Part shown: positions 9,024-17,875 of the stretch, in pieces
How the letters are laid out: each line of letters begins with the position of its first letter
Position numbering within the stretch: the first letter of the stretch is position 1
NCBI RefSeq assembly: GCF_019931275.1
Contig: NZ_JAIOTY010000002.1
Location: forward strand, 372,001 to 436,000
From: Nitratidesulfovibrio sp. SRB-5
GTDB taxonomy: Bacteria; Desulfobacterota; Desulfovibrionia; Desulfovibrionales; Desulfovibrionaceae
Reading direction: 5' to 3'
Length of the DNA: 64,000 bases
Notes under the pieces: model-generated
The model's input: only the letters and a program-made list of their open reading frames with translations
Told to the model about the DNA's origin: nothing
The model's database searches: none
Made by a program: the position numbers and the translations under genes

Positions 9024-9362
9024 CTACAGGTCGAGCAACTCGACCGCCACGCCAAGGGCGGCAGCGATTTTGCGTCGGGTTGCGACGCGGAGCTTCGCGT
9101 CGCTGGCTTCCATCTGGGCATAGGCGGACTGGGTGACGCCCATGCGGGCGGCCACTTCGGCTTGCGTCAGCCCAAGATGCTCGCGCCATGCCCGGCAGGG
9201 GGAAACGCCATCGTTGACCACGCGTCCCACCACATCGTGCGGAACGGTGGGTTCCGGCCCGGCCTGTGGACCGAAGGCCCGAACATACTCCGCGTAGGGC
9301 ACCACGACGGCCACGGGCTGCCCGTTGTGCCGGATGATTTGGTGTTCAGTAGGTGCGTTCAT
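9024..9362 (-). CDS. Antitoxin with Phd-like N-terminus and XRE helix-turn-helix C-terminus
   Basis: A 112-residue protein. Residues 1-32 (HQIIRHNGQPVAVVVPYAEYVRAF) resemble the DNA-binding and toxin-wrapping start of Phd/YefM antitoxins. Residues 58-110 form an XRE helix-turn-helix (LGLTQAEVAARMGVTQSAYAQMEAS). It overlaps the upstream toxin gene by 17 bases, so the two are co-translated. Likely roles are neutralising the RelE-type toxin and repressing the pair's own promoter. The toxin-first order is like HigBA. Confidence 0.82.
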   Translation of the reverse strand: MNAPTEHQIIRHNGQPVAVVVPYAEYVRAFGPQAGPEPTVPHDVVGRVVNDGVSPCRAWREHLGLTQAEVAARMGVTQSAYAQMEASDAKLRVATRRKIAAALGVAVELLDL

Positions 9363-9603
9363 CGCGCTTTCTCACCTCGTCGATGTTGATGACGGTCAAC
9401 TCGCCATCGGGCGTCACATGGAACAGGACGCGGTAGCGCCCGACGCGCAGCCGATAGTCAACCCGGTTGACCAGCGCCTTGACGTTGCGCACGTCCGGCC
9501 ACTCGGCAAGGGCACCCACGGCGGCGTGCACCTTCACCTGCTCCGCCTGCGGCAGCTTGCGCAGTTGCTTTACCGCCTTCAGTGCCCATTCGATGCGCGT
9601 CAT
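9346..9603 (-). CDS. RelE/ParE-family toxin
   Basis: An 85-residue basic protein with the RelE/ParE fold pattern: a helical N-terminus (EWALKAVKQLRKLPQAEQVKV), then WPDVRNVKALVNRVDYRLRVGRYRVLFHV and a final strand, TVINIDEVRKR. RelE-type toxins cut ribosome-bound mRNA while ParE-type toxins hit gyrase; the sequence does not separate these. It is the first gene of a leftward toxin-antitoxin operon just inside the prophage end, a usual spot for lysogenic maintenance cargo. Confidence 0.85.
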   Translation of the reverse strand: MTRIEWALKAVKQLRKLPQAEQVKVHAAVGALAEWPDVRNVKALVNRVDYRLRVGRYRVLFHVTPDGELTVINIDEVRKRDERTY

Positions 9604-9771
9604 GAGTTTTTAATAAGTCGGAATAAGTTTTGTGGCAAGGAGGAAGACGAAAGCCCGGGAGGCTTTCACGGCTCACTCGTGACTCACCCGGACCACGGTG
9701 AATCATACTAGCCTGTGCGGTTTTTTGAAAATGGAAGTGTATTTAAAATAGGAACTTGGCAGCAATAATTG

Positions 9772-9819
9772 GGCCTTACAAGCCGAATGCCGGGGGTTCG
9801 ATCCCCTCACCGCCCACCA
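9772..9819 (+). other. tRNA-Val (TAC) 3' fragment: prophage attachment site
   Basis: The sequence reads as the 3' half of a tRNA: anticodon loop CTTACAA (anticodon TAC, valine) at 9775-9781, a T arm GGGGG-TTCGATC-CCCTC, acceptor ACCGCCC and CCA ending at 9819. The D arm and 5' acceptor are absent, and the bases just before 9772 do not pair as in a tRNA. This is what remains at one end of an element that integrated into a tRNA gene. The intact tRNA and the integrase should lie beyond the left edge. It is not a functional tRNA gene. Confidence 0.8.
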
Positions 9820-9829
9820 TTGTAACATC

Positions 9830-9859
9830 GAGAGCCAGATGCAAGTCTGGCTCTCTTTC
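9830..9859 (+). terminator. Rho-independent terminator of the original tRNA gene
   Basis: A perfect ten-base stem, GAGAGCCAGA and TCTGGCTCTC, with a six-base loop, followed by TTTCC. It starts ten bases after the tRNA fragment's CCA, so it is most simply the original tRNA terminator left outside the prophage. It supports 9819 as the element boundary. Confidence 0.8.
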
Positions 9860-9934
9860 CGTTTTCTGGGCGGGTAAGGTCGCACGATGGTCCGCACAGC
9901 CTTGGCGGCAGGTTTGAGGGATGTCGGCCTGCGG

Positions 9935-10153
9935 CTATGTGGAAAGGAAGCGCGTTGGGGGGCAACTCAACGCTTCGGCCAGCTTGCGGGCGTTCTGCGT
10001 GGCGATGGGACGGCGGTTGTTTTCCATCTCGCTGATGTGCCGTTGCGGAATGCCTGTGCGGCGCGCAAGCTCAGCCTGGGTCATGCCCTCGCGGTAACGC
10101 AGGCCGCACAAGATGGCGACAGGGGACATGTCGAGAATCGATTCGGGCAACAC
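9935..10153 (-). CDS. XRE-family helix-turn-helix protein of the hic locus
   Basis: A 72-residue protein made mostly of one HTH domain (GMTQAELARRTGIPQRHISEMENN, then NARKLAEALSCPPTRFLS). The GTG at 10153 lies two bases after the ancestral hicA stop, so it was translationally coupled. ATG 10129 is an alternative but has no ribosome site. Upstream in-frame codons belong to hicA remnants, so the longer open frame should not be used. It probably represses the locus or acts as a second antitoxin. Confidence 0.65.
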   Translation of the reverse strand: MLPESILDMSPVAILCGLRYREGMTQAELARRTGIPQRHISEMENNRRPIATQNARKLAEALSCPPTRFLST

Positions 10154-10155
10154 GG

Positions 10156-10366
10156 CTACAGGTTCTCTGGCGTCAGGCGGGTATGGCGGGCATGCGGGCC
10201 AGCATGCGGGGGCCGATTCTCCCTGGTCATGGAAGGAAAACACATGGTCAGGTCACCCGGAGCGTTCAAGGGTACGGTGGGAACCGGCGCGACGCTTTTC
10301 TTGCCAGCCGATGCGCAGCAACGCGGCCAGCAGTCTGCGGGCCTTAACGGAGGGCCAATGGCTCAT
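10156..10366 (-). pseudogene. hicA: hicA toxin pseudogene (nonsense codon plus two frameshifts)
   Basis: Reading leftward from ATG 10366 gives a HicA/YcfA-type start: SVKARRLLAALLRIGWQEKRRAGSHRTLERSG. A TGA then stands where the family has Trp (GWPDHVFSFHD...). After the TGA the same frame continues PDHVFSFHDQGE, then a shifted frame reads IGPRMLARM. A third frame reads HTRLTPENL and ends at TAG 10156-10158. All three pieces match one HicA-like protein in order, so this is a decayed toxin rather than chance. HicA is an RNase that cleaves mRNA; the catalytic His in GSH is kept but the C-terminus is lost. Confidence 0.82.
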
Positions 10367-10565
10367 TGCTGGTGGAGAAGGTGATCTGCTCGATGCCGGG
10401 CACAGAATCGCCGTATTCCAGCCGGTCGGCAATGGCACGCAGGGCAAAGGCCTTGGTGGCCGCCATCTCCGCCGATGGGGAATAGGGCATCACGCCGGGA
10501 AGTTCCATGACTTCGGCCAGCCAGCGCCCGTCTTCTTCCCGTTCGACTTCAATGGTGCAGTGCAT
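10344..10565 (-). CDS. hicB: HicB-like antitoxin
   Basis: A 73-residue protein with the HicB partial RNase-H-fold pattern: TIEVEREEDGRWLAEVMELPGVMPYSPSAEMAATKAFALRAIADRL. It starts at ATG 10565 (MHCTIEV); a longer frame exists but adds a non-homologous stretch. It overlaps the hicA pseudogene start by 23 bases, the antitoxin-first order of many HicBA loci. The antitoxin is intact while the toxin is broken, which is the direction of decay that a cell can tolerate. Confidence 0.8.
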   Translation of the reverse strand: MHCTIEVEREEDGRWLAEVMELPGVMPYSPSAEMAATKAFALRAIADRLEYGDSVPGIEQITFSTSNEPLALR

Positions 10566-10843
10566 GCGTGTTCTTTTCCTGTCGGGCAGCCGCGACAAGT
10601 TTCTCGGGCACATGTCCGGAAATGCCAATTCCGTAAAGCCCGCGTATAGTCATGAAAGCCCACAGGTGCAACAGCAATCAAGTGAAGAGAGAGCGTGCGG
10701 GTGTGCCGGGCTGGTTTTTTGTAGCCATGCCTGTGCGCGCGTTGACCGAACATCTCGCGCGCGTTTTTCACCGGGGGCAACGCACTCCACGGCATGCTTT
10801 GAGCCAGTCGTATTCTTGCGAAGAATGTCCTGATGCCGAGAAA

Positions 10844-10894
10844 ATGACTAAAAAAAGTTGCTTTAACAAGGTTAATGGATAATATTTTAGTCAT
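10844..10894 (+). promoter_or_regulatory. hipBA-like promoter flanked by a perfect 10-base inverted repeat
   Basis: ATGACTAAAA (10844-10853) and its exact reverse complement TTTTAGTCAT (10885-10894) flank a sigma-70-like promoter: TTGCTT at 10858-10863, a 16-base spacer and TAATAT at 10880-10885. The right half-site covers the predicted transcription start and the ATG at 10893. This is the expected layout for HipB-type autorepression; the operator sequence differs from the E. coli one. No ribosome site lies before ATG 10893, so the mRNA may be leaderless. Confidence 0.65.
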
Positions 10895-11234
10895 GAGCAC
10901 GGCAAAGAGAACGGACAGGTCATTGCCGCAGGAACTGGCGGCCCTGTGCGCGGAACTGGGACGGAACATCCAGATCGCGCGCAAGCGGCGTGGCCTCAGC
11001 GAGTTGCGGTTGGCCCGGCTGGCGCATACCTCGCGGCGGACCATCCAGCGTATCGAGGCAGGTGAGCCGGGCGTGGGGCTGGGCATTTTGGCCAGCGTGC
11101 TGTGGGCATTGCAACTGGAGGGCGACTTGCGGTTGGTGGCCGACCCTGACAGGGACGAGCAGGGCAAGTTCCTGGCGGAAACCAAGCTGCCGCAACGCGT
11201 TCGCGAGGCTCGGGACACCAGGTATGACTTCTAG
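10893..11234 (+). CDS. HipB-like antitoxin/repressor
   Basis: A 113-residue XRE-type DNA-binding protein (ELGRNIQIARKRRGLSELRLARLAHTSRRTIQRIEAGEPGVGLGILASVLWALQLEGDLRLV). ATG 10893 is chosen because it starts the family-like MSTAKRT sequence and lies next to the predicted transcription start. ATG 10875 in frame would add six residues but falls inside the promoter. The last 11 bases overlap the HipA-like gene. HipB homologues bind the kinase toxin and repress their own operon; the inverted repeat at the promoter fits this. Confidence 0.82.
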   Translation: MSTAKRTDRSLPQELAALCAELGRNIQIARKRRGLSELRLARLAHTSRRTIQRIEAGEPGVGLGILASVLWALQLEGDLRLVADPDRDEQGKFLAETKLPQRVREARDTRYDF

Positions 11235-12492
11235 CGGCGCTCCCATCTACGTCTTTGTCTGGCTGAAGGGACAGGGCTACGTGCCCGCCGCCCTGCTCAC
11301 GGACTACGCCGGGGGGCGGCGGTGTACCCTGGGCTATGGCCGCAATTACGCAGGCCGGCCCGATGCCATTCCCATAGATCCGGTATCCCTGCCGCTGTAC
11401 ATGGGGCACGTGGCCACAAGCCCTTCGGGCTCCGCCATTTTCCCTGCCCTGCGCGATGCCGCCCCGGACAAGTGGGGGCGCAAGCTGCTGGCGTTGCTGG
11501 CCGGTCGTCCGGCGGGCACCTTGTCCGAAGTGGAGGTGCTCACCGCAGCGCATTCCCGCAACCGGATCGGAGCGCTGGCTTTCGGCGGCACCCCGGCTGG
11601 GCCAGAGTCCATGGCTCCGTGGGCCACGGGCGAGATATTTTCCCTGAATGAAGGCGATCTTGCCCGGGTGGGCCGCGTGGTGGCCAAGGTTGACGAAATC
11701 GACGACGATGCGGACCTGGATGCGTTGCGCCGCACGCTGCCCGAGGATGTGTTCCTGCGGGCCCTGGCGTCATCCCTGAGCGTCGGCGGAGGTCGGCCCA
11801 AAGCCCTGGTGAACGTGAACGGCGTCGATTATATCGCCAAGTTCCCCAAGCGGGGGGACGTATGGGATGAGCCGCGCGTGGAACACGCCACCATGACCCT
11901 GGCCGCGCGGTGCGGCATTGCTGCCGCGCGGACCCGGCTGGTGGAGGCGGATGGCGTCGGCGTGTTGCTGGTGCGCCGCTTTGACCGGGACGATGCTGGC
12001 GAGCCGGTACACTTCGTTTCCGGGTTCACGCTCAACCGCAGGATCAGCGAGGATGGCGACTGGGGGGCGTATCAGGATCTTGCCCAGGTGGCGCGGCAGC
12101 ACGGCGACGAGCGGGCCGGGCACGAACTGTTCCGGCGCATGGCGTTCAACGTGCTGTGCCGCAACGTGGACGACCACCCGAGAAACCACGCATTCTTCGT
12201 GCGTCGCAACGGAATTGCCCTGACTCCGGTTTTCGACGTGGTGCCCGCCCAGATCCGGTTTGCCCGGCCAGAACTGGCGTTGGCCTGTGGGAGCAAAGGA
12301 CGCGAGGCATCCGTGGAAAACGTGTTGAGCATGCCCGAGCCGTTTGGCCTGCGCCGGGCCGAGGCCGAAGAAGTTGTGGCACTGATGCGGCACGAGATGC
12401 GCGGCTGGCGCGAGCATTTCGAGGAATGCGGCGTGTCCGGGGCGGATATCTCCAGGTTGGAAGAACGCTTTGCCCTGGTGTCCGGGCAGTGA
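11224..12492 (+). CDS. HipA-like serine/threonine kinase toxin
   Basis: A 422-residue protein of full HipA length. Visible kinase features are the Gly-rich nucleotide loop SLSVGGGRPKALV (about residue 180), the ATP-lysine strand YIAKFPKRGD, the catalytic motif NVDDHPRNHAF (about 318) and the metal-binding Asp in LTPVFDVVP (about 337). The start ATG overlaps the hipB stop. HipA proteins phosphorylate aminoacyl-tRNA synthetases and induce dormancy; which target applies here cannot be read from the sequence. All key residues are intact, in contrast to the neighbouring hicA. Confidence 0.85.
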   Translation: MTSSGAPIYVFVWLKGQGYVPAALLTDYAGGRRCTLGYGRNYAGRPDAIPIDPVSLPLYMGHVATSPSGSAIFPALRDAAPDKWGRKLLALLAGRPAGTLSEVEVLTAAHSRNRIGALAFGGTPAGPESMAPWATGEIFSLNEGDLARVGRVVAKVDEIDDDADLDALRRTLPEDVFLRALASSLSVGGGRPKALVNVNGVDYIAKFPKRGDVWDEPRVEHATMTLAARCGIAAARTRLVEADGVGVLLVRRFDRDDAGEPVHFVSGFTLNRRISEDGDWGAYQDLAQVARQHGDERAGHELFRRMAFNVLCRNVDDHPRNHAFFVRRNGIALTPVFDVVPAQIRFARPELALACGSKGREASVENVLSMPEPFGLRRAEAEEVVALMRHEMRGWREHFEECGVSGADISRLEERFALVSGQ

Positions 12493-12585
12493 TGCAAAGG
12501 CCTGCCTGACCTGCAAGGCGCGCATGCATCCGTCACCATTTCGATCAGGTGGCCGAGCCTGAAGGAATGGCTTGCCGCCACGCAA

Positions 12586-12612
12586 AAGGCCCCCGTTTCC
12601 GGGGGCCTTTGC
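12586..12612. terminator. Bidirectional terminator between hipA-like gene and chemoreceptor
   Basis: AAGGCCCCC and GGGGGCCTT form a strong stem with a six-base loop (GTTTCC). A short A run on the left and T run on the right let it serve both converging genes. Confidence 0.8.
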
Positions 12613-12637
12613 CATGTCTTTTTCTGCGCCATCACCG

Positions 12638-14968
12638 CTACGACTTCATGCCCTCGATGATGGCGCGCAGTTCCTCGGCCATGCGGGCCACTTCGGCAAT
12701 GGCCAGGGCCGACTGGTTCATGGCCTCTGCCGTCTCGCTGGAGATGACGTTCAGCTCCTCGGTGGCGCGGGCGATCTGCTCGCTGGTCGCCGACTGTTCC
12801 TCGGCGGCGGATGCGATGGACCGCACCATGTCCGCCGTATCCACGGAAACCCTGAGGATCTCGTGCAGCGATGCCCCGGCCTGGGCCGACCGTTCCGCCG
12901 AGGTGTTCGCGTCGGTTCCGGCAAGGCCCATCAGGTCCACGCTCTTCTGGGTCACCTGCTGGATGGCCCGGATGACCTGGCCCACCTCGCTGGTGGCGCT
13001 CATGGTCTTTTCCGCCAGCTTGCGCACTTCGTCCGCCACCACGGCGAACCCGCGTCCGGCGTCGCCCGCGCGGGCCGCCTCGATGGCCGCGTTAAGGGCC
13101 AGCAGGTTGGTCTGGTCGGCGATGTCCGAGATCATGTCGATGATGGCGCCAATGCCGTCGGCCTGCTTGCCCAGTTCATGCAGGCTGCCGCCCATTTCGG
13201 TCATGCGGTCGCGCAGGGCGCTGATGGAGCCCACGGTATCCCGCACCACCTGTTCGCCCTGTTCGGCGCGTGAACGGGCCAGGTCGGCATTTTCAGCCGC
13301 ATTGCCCGCGCTGCGCGCCACTTCCAGGATGGAGGCGTTCATCTGTTCCACGGCGGTGGCCGATTCGGAAACGCGGGTCTTCTGGTTTTCCGTGCCCCGG
13401 CTGGATTCCTCTATCTGCGACGCCAGTTCTTCCGCCGCCGTGGACAGCCGGGCCGAAACGTCCATGGCCGCGCGGGCCGCATCGGCGATGCGGTCACGCT
13501 GGGCTTCGATCTGGCGCTGCTTCTCCACCATCTCGCTGATGTCGTTCCAGAACGAGATGGAGCCAAGCAGTTCGCCGTCCATGTCGTAGAACGGAGTTGT
13601 CACCACGTCGAGGTGCACGGTGCGCGCGCCGTCCTGCGACGTCCACACCGTCTGTCCCGTCAGGGTGCGCCGTTCCTTGATGGCCTTGTCGGACAGCGTT
13701 TCGCGATTGGGGTCGAACCAGTAGAACTCGCCGGATTTCATACCGTAGTAGTCCGGGGGGGGCTTTGGCCTGCCCAGCAGTTCACAGACCTGGGTGTTGG
13801 CCCAGGACATGGTGAAATCGGGCGCCACGATGCCGCACGGGGTGGGAATGCCTTCCAGCACGCCCCGGGCAAAGCCCAGTTCGTGTTTGATGCTGTCCTT
13901 CATGCGCCTGGTGTTGTCGGCCAGTTCCGCCAGTTCGCAGCTGAAGTTGCCGTCCAGCGTGGTGCCGTAGTTGCCCCCGGCGATGTCCGCCGTGAATTGC
14001 CCCACGGCCTGCAACGGCAGCATCACCAGCCTGCGCAGCATCAGCACCACCATGGTGGCCAGCACCACGCAGACCAGCGCGGCAATGCCCGCCACCACGT
14101 AGCGCAGGGCGTACGCCTCCTCCAGCAGTTCCGATTCGTTCACGGTGCTGGCCATGATCCAGCCGGTCTGGGTAATGCGGCTGTAGGCCGCCAGCTTGCG
14201 ATCGCCCTTGAATTCGTACTGCAACGTGCCGCGCGGGCTGGCCAGCATTTCGCGCACGAAGGGCAGGTCCTTGCCCGGTTGCTGCAGCATGGACGGGTCC
14301 GGGTGGGCGATGAAGGTGCCTTCGTTGTCCAGAATGTACAGGTAGCCGGTCTGCCCGACCTTGATGGGCGAAATGGCGGCCTCGGTGAAGGCGTTGAAGT
14401 CGAACGCCACCTGCACCCCGCCGATGAGCGCCCCGGATGCGTCGCGCAGCGCGGTGGCCATGCGGAAGATCATCCGGTCGCCGTCCCCCCTGACCACGGT
14501 CTTGTCCAGGGCCATTTCACTGCCGTTCAGCACCTGCCGGACCACGGCGTAGCCGCTCTTGTCCCGGCCGCGCTCGTCGGCGCCGCCGTTGTTGCCCCCG
14601 GCCACCACCATCCCGCGCTTGTCAAAGGCGTAGGCCGACCAGATTTCCTTGTAGGTGCGCAGGTAGTCGCGCAGGCGGTTCTGGGCCACGTCGTTCTCGT
14701 CGTGGCCATCCACGACGGCTTCCACGATGGCCCGTTGCCGGGCCAGGGCGACGGCCAGCTTCTTCTGGTTTTCCAGCGTGATGTCGGCGGCTACCTGCGC
14801 CGTGTCCACCAAGCCCTGGGAACTGCTTTGCCGCAGGTGCAGCGCCAGGTTCGTGGTGGCGGAAGTGACGTACCAGCCCAGCCCGCCGAAACCGGTCGCC
14901 AGAAGCGCGACAACCAGCGCGCCGATCCGGGTGTTCAGCCTGTCGAAAAATCCCGTAGTGCCCCGCAT
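12638..14968 (-). CDS. Methyl-accepting chemotaxis protein with dCACHE and PAS domains
   Basis: A 776-residue inner-membrane chemoreceptor. It has a first membrane segment at 14-36 and a periplasmic dCACHE-like sensor at about 45-285 ([20 protein letters not shown]). A second membrane segment lies at 291-312, then HAMP-type helices, then a cytoplasmic PAS domain at about 365-490 ([34 protein letters not shown]). The conserved signalling hairpin tip comes near residues 620-660 ([20 protein letters not shown]). No CheR-tethering pentapeptide ends the protein. ATG 14968 has GGGAGG six bases upstream; the longer open frame before it is not coding. The ligand is unknown. Confidence 0.92.
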   Translation of the reverse strand: MRGTTGFFDRLNTRIGALVVALLATGFGGLGWYVTSATTNLALHLRQSSSQGLVDTAQVAADITLENQKKLAVALARQRAIVEAVVDGHDENDVAQNRLRDYLRTYKEIWSAYAFDKRGMVVAGGNNGGADERGRDKSGYAVVRQVLNGSEMALDKTVVRGDGDRMIFRMATALRDASGALIGGVQVAFDFNAFTEAAISPIKVGQTGYLYILDNEGTFIAHPDPSMLQQPGKDLPFVREMLASPRGTLQYEFKGDRKLAAYSRITQTGWIMASTVNESELLEEAYALRYVVAGIAALVCVVLATMVVLMLRRLVMLPLQAVGQFTADIAGGNYGTTLDGNFSCELAELADNTRRMKDSIKHELGFARGVLEGIPTPCGIVAPDFTMSWANTQVCELLGRPKPPPDYYGMKSGEFYWFDPNRETLSDKAIKERRTLTGQTVWTSQDGARTVHLDVVTTPFYDMDGELLGSISFWNDISEMVEKQRQIEAQRDRIADAARAAMDVSARLSTAAEELASQIEESSRGTENQKTRVSESATAVEQMNASILEVARSAGNAAENADLARSRAEQGEQVVRDTVGSISALRDRMTEMGGSLHELGKQADGIGAIIDMISDIADQTNLLALNAAIEAARAGDAGRGFAVVADEVRKLAEKTMSATSEVGQVIRAIQQVTQKSVDLMGLAGTDANTSAERSAQAGASLHEILRVSVDTADMVRSIASAAEEQSATSEQIARATEELNVISSETAEAMNQSALAIAEVARMAEELRAIIEGMKS

Positions 14969-15344
14969 GATGCCTCCCTGATGATGCTTCCCTCTCTGTT
15001 TCATCGGCAGCAATGCCGAAGAAGTTAGTGAGTGGGGAGATATTTTACAATATTTTCCGTGGGATGGCAGCGGGGTATATTCTAATGAGGGCTGCATGTG
15101 GAGTGCCTGAATCCGAAATTCTTGCGATTTCAGGCAGCTGCGAAAAGGTACGCATTCTGGCAGGCGTGAAACACGGCGCGGCAGAGGGGGGCGGCGGGCC
15201 TTTGATGGTAGTGGGGCCAGCGTGACGGGCGGGTGCGCACAAGGCGCAATGCCGGGCGCGCGGCGAATACGCGCCTGTGGGGAGGGACGCGGGGAAAGGG
15301 GCGGGACACGCCGGGGTGCCCCGGTCCTTCGGGGTGGTGGTGGA
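14969..15344. other. Intergenic region upstream of the chemoreceptor
   Basis: No gene is seen in these 376 bases. The part next to the chemoreceptor start is AT-rich (ATATTTTACAATATTTTCC near 15041) and should hold its promoter. An inverted repeat GCCTGAA (15105-15111) and TTCAGGC (15129-15135) is a possible operator. The right part is GC-rich with only short imperfect hairpins before the kinase stop. Confidence 0.5.
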
Positions 15345-16925
15345 TTACGTGCGTTCGCGGTGCACGCGGGGCAGGTGCAGCAGGGCTTCCAGTCCGCCGC
15401 CCTCGCGGTTGGCCAGGATGATGTCGCCGCCGTGCTGTCGGGCGATGTTGCGGGCGATGGACAGGCCAAGGCCGCTGCCGCCGGTCTGGCGGTTGCGCGA
15501 ATGCTCCACGCGGAAGAACGGTTCGAACACCTTGTCCGTGCAGTGTTCCGGCAGGCCGGGGCCCCTGTCGCGGATGGCCACGGTCAGCGTGTCGCCCGTG
15601 TCCCGCACTTCCACGTCCACCTGTCCGCCGCCGTACCGCACCGCGTTTTCCAGCAGGTTGGACAGGCAGCGCTTCAGCGCCAGGGGTTGGGCCTGGATGT
15701 GGGTGGGGCGCCCTTCGGCGGTGCCGTGCACGGTAATGCGCAGCGGCGTCTGCCCTGCCTGTCCCGCCTGTATGGTCTGTCCCGTTTGCCCCGCATGCAG
15801 GTCCAGGCAGTCCTCGGCCAGGCTTTCCAGCAGGGCGGCCACGTCCACGGCGGCGGTGGCCTCGCGGCTGTCGGTGCTGCGCACGAAGTCGATGGTGGTG
15901 GAAAGCAGGTCCCGTATTTCGTCAAGGTCCGTCAGGAACCGTTCGCGCAGTTCCGGCGGCTCCACCTGGTCCGCGCGCAGGCGCATGCGGGTGACCGGGG
16001 TGCGCAGGTCGTGCGAGATGGCGGCCAGCAGCCGCCCGCGCTCGTCCACGAACTGGCGGATGCGGTCCTGCATGCGGTTGAAGGCCTGCGCCGCGCGGCG
16101 GATTTCCAGCGGGCCGCGCTCCGGCAGGGGCGCGCGCACCAGCCCGGCGCCGAATTCGTCGGCGGCGTCGGCCAGCATGCGCAGGGGACGGGTCATCCAG
16201 CCCACCACGATCAGGCCCAGCAGGGCCACGCCCACGATGCGCCAGCCCAGATCCCACAGCATGGGGTGGGGTATCCATGGCCGGTCACCACCGGGCAGCA
16301 CGTGGGTGAATACAGCCCACATGCCATCGCGCAGGCGTATGCCCACGGTGTAGCCGATGTCGTAATGGCCGTCGTCGGCGCGGCCCGGTGGTGGCGGCGG
16401 GCGGCGCCCCACGTCGCGGGCAATGCCGTCCACCCGGCAGACAAGCTGCATGTCCGGGGCCAGCAGCCCGCGCAGATGGTCCGCGAAGATGGCGGAATAC
16501 ACGTCGGCGGCCAGGGCGGGCATGCCCGGTGTGCCGGACGTGCCCGGCGTGCCCGGTGCGCCGGACACTTCGGACGGGGGCATGCTGCCATGGGGGGTGA
16601 TGGGCGGGGTGGCGGTCAGGGCGATGCGGCTGGCACCCTGCACCATCTGTCCGATCATGTCCGTCCGGACATCGGGCCGGGCGGCATCCAGCAGCAGGGC
16701 CTGCCCCGCAAGGCGCATGGCGGCCTGGCGGGCCACGGAACTGTAGACGAACGGTCCGCCGCGCGTGACCACGTACAGCATGCTGACGATCTGGATGAGC
16801 ACCATGCCGCACGCCAGCACCAGCACCACCCTGCCGCGCAGGGTGCGCGGGGGCAGTGCCGCCAGAAGCCGCGCGAAGGGGAACGGCGGCCTTGCGGCCG
16901 GGGGGGCGGCGTTGGCGGGTGTCAT
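15345..16925 (-). CDS. Sensor histidine kinase, EnvZ-like
   Basis: A 526-residue membrane kinase. Membrane segments at about 33-52 and 226-246 bracket a periplasmic loop. The loop holds a collagen-like Gly/Pro run at 121-136 ([16 protein letters not shown]) and a Pro run near 175. HAMP follows, then the phospho-acceptor His 305 in [13 protein letters not shown], the N box [12 protein letters not shown]1 DRGPGLPE and G2 [12 protein letters not shown]. Its ATG overlaps the regulator stop by four bases, so the pair is one operon. The divergent exporter operon is the probable target. Confidence 0.92.
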   Translation of the reverse strand: MTPANAAPPAARPPFPFARLLAALPPRTLRGRVVLVLACGMVLIQIVSMLYVVTRGGPFVYSSVARQAAMRLAGQALLLDAARPDVRTDMIGQMVQGASRIALTATPPITPHGSMPPSEVSGAPGTPGTSGTPGMPALAADVYSAIFADHLRGLLAPDMQLVCRVDGIARDVGRRPPPPPGRADDGHYDIGYTVGIRLRDGMWAVFTHVLPGGDRPWIPHPMLWDLGWRIVGVALLGLIVVGWMTRPLRMLADAADEFGAGLVRAPLPERGPLEIRRAAQAFNRMQDRIRQFVDERGRLLAAISHDLRTPVTRMRLRADQVEPPELRERFLTDLDEIRDLLSTTIDFVRSTDSREATAAVDVAALLESLAEDCLDLHAGQTGQTIQAGQAGQTPLRITVHGTAEGRPTHIQAQPLALKRCLSNLLENAVRYGGGQVDVEVRDTGDTLTVAIRDRGPGLPEHCTDKVFEPFFRVEHSRNRQTGGSGLGLSIARNIARQHGGDIILANREGGGLEALLHLPRVHRERT

Positions 16926-17749
16926 GCGTCTGCCGGGCCCGGGAAGGGACGAGGGGGCGTGCCGGGCCCGAAGCCCGTTGCGCCATCCGTTGCGCCATTG
17001 GGGGCACCATCGGTTCCGGCATCGCGTTCCACGTCGGTGGCCAGGTAGTAGCCGTCGCCGCGCACGGTCTTGATGATCTGCGGCTCGCGTCCGTTGTCGC
17101 GCAGCCGGGTGCGCAGGCGGCTGACCAGCACGTCTATGGACCGGTCAAAGGCTTCCGCCGCGCGGCCCTGGGTCAGGTCCAGCAACTGGTCGCGGCTCAT
17201 CACCCTGTTGGGATACTTCAAGAAAAACCGTAGCAGACGGTATTCCGCGCCGCTCAGGTTCACCACCACCCCGTCCGGGGCCACCAGGTGGCGCGGCACC
17301 GTGTCCAGCGTCCACCCGGCAAAGCGGATGGTGCGCGACATGGCCTCCGGCTCTGCCTTGGCGATGTTTTCGGGCAGGGCGCGGGCGCGGCGCAGCACGG
17401 TGCGGATGCGGGCCACCAGTTCGCGCGGGTTGAACGGCTTGGCCACGTAGTCGTCGGCGCCCAGTTCCAGCCCGATGATGCGGTCGGTGTCGTCGTCCAG
17501 CGCGGTCAGCATGATCACCGGCAATTCGGACCGGGCGCGCAGCTTGCGGCACAGGGTCAGCCCGTCGTCTCCGGGCAGCATCACGTCCAGCACCACGAGG
17601 TCGTAGCGGCCCACCTCGAGCATGCGGAACATTTCGCTGCCGTCGGCGGCGGATTCGGCGCGAAAGCCGTGCTTGTCCAGATAGCCTGTGAGCAGGGCGC
17701 GGATTTCGGGGTCGTCGTCCACGACCAGGATGTGTTCCGGGGTGTTCAT
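16922..17749 (-). CDS. OmpR-family response regulator
   Basis: A 275-residue regulator: receiver domain at 1-120 with acidic pocket DDD 11-13, phospho-acceptor Asp 55 (LVVLDVMLPGDDG) and Lys in VAKPFNP. An OmpR-type winged-helix domain follows at about 138-240 (RSIDVLVSRLRTRLRDN, IKTVRGDGYYLA). The C-terminal 35 residues are a low-complexity Gly/Asp/Pro tail. The start is ATG 17749 (MNTPEHILVVDDD); the much longer open frame upstream runs back into the divergent region. It probably binds the GCAAC repeats between itself and the exporter operon. Confidence 0.92.
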   Translation of the reverse strand: MNTPEHILVVDDDPEIRALLTGYLDKHGFRAESAADGSEMFRMLEVGRYDLVVLDVMLPGDDGLTLCRKLRARSELPVIMLTALDDDTDRIIGLELGADDYVAKPFNPRELVARIRTVLRRARALPENIAKAEPEAMSRTIRFAGWTLDTVPRHLVAPDGVVVNLSGAEYRLLRFFLKYPNRVMSRDQLLDLTQGRAAEAFDRSIDVLVSRLRTRLRDNGREPQIIKTVRGDGYYLATDVERDAGTDGAPNGATDGATGFGPGTPPRPFPGPADA

Positions 17750-17793
17750 GGGCCACCTATAGCGCCGCGCCGCAGCCCGTGCACGGGTTTTTT

Positions 17794-17875
17794 GCAACAC
17801 AGTGTTTCCGCCGCGCCGGGTGCAATACGCGGCAACACTTTGCCTGTTGCGGCAACGGAGCGGCAACGGGCAACA
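17794..17875. promoter_or_regulatory. GCAAC direct-repeat cluster in the divergent regulator/exporter region
   Basis: The motif GCAAC followed by A or G occurs at 17794, 17832, 17852, 17863 and 17870. The spacing includes 20, 11 and 7 bases. Same-strand repeats about one helical turn apart are the usual binding layout of OmpR-type regulators. The 349-base gap (17750-18098) separates the regulator from the exporter operon and contains no gene. Binding is inferred. Confidence 0.5.

Noticed and set aside
9760-9819. Functional tRNA gene
   Set aside because: Only the anticodon loop, T arm and 3' acceptor are present; the D arm and 5' acceptor strand are missing, so it is an attachment-site remnant.
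9935-10243. Single 102-residue HTH protein starting MFSFHDQ
   Set aside because: The first 30 residues are out-of-context remnants of the broken hicA; the HTH gene should start at GTG 10153 or ATG 10129.
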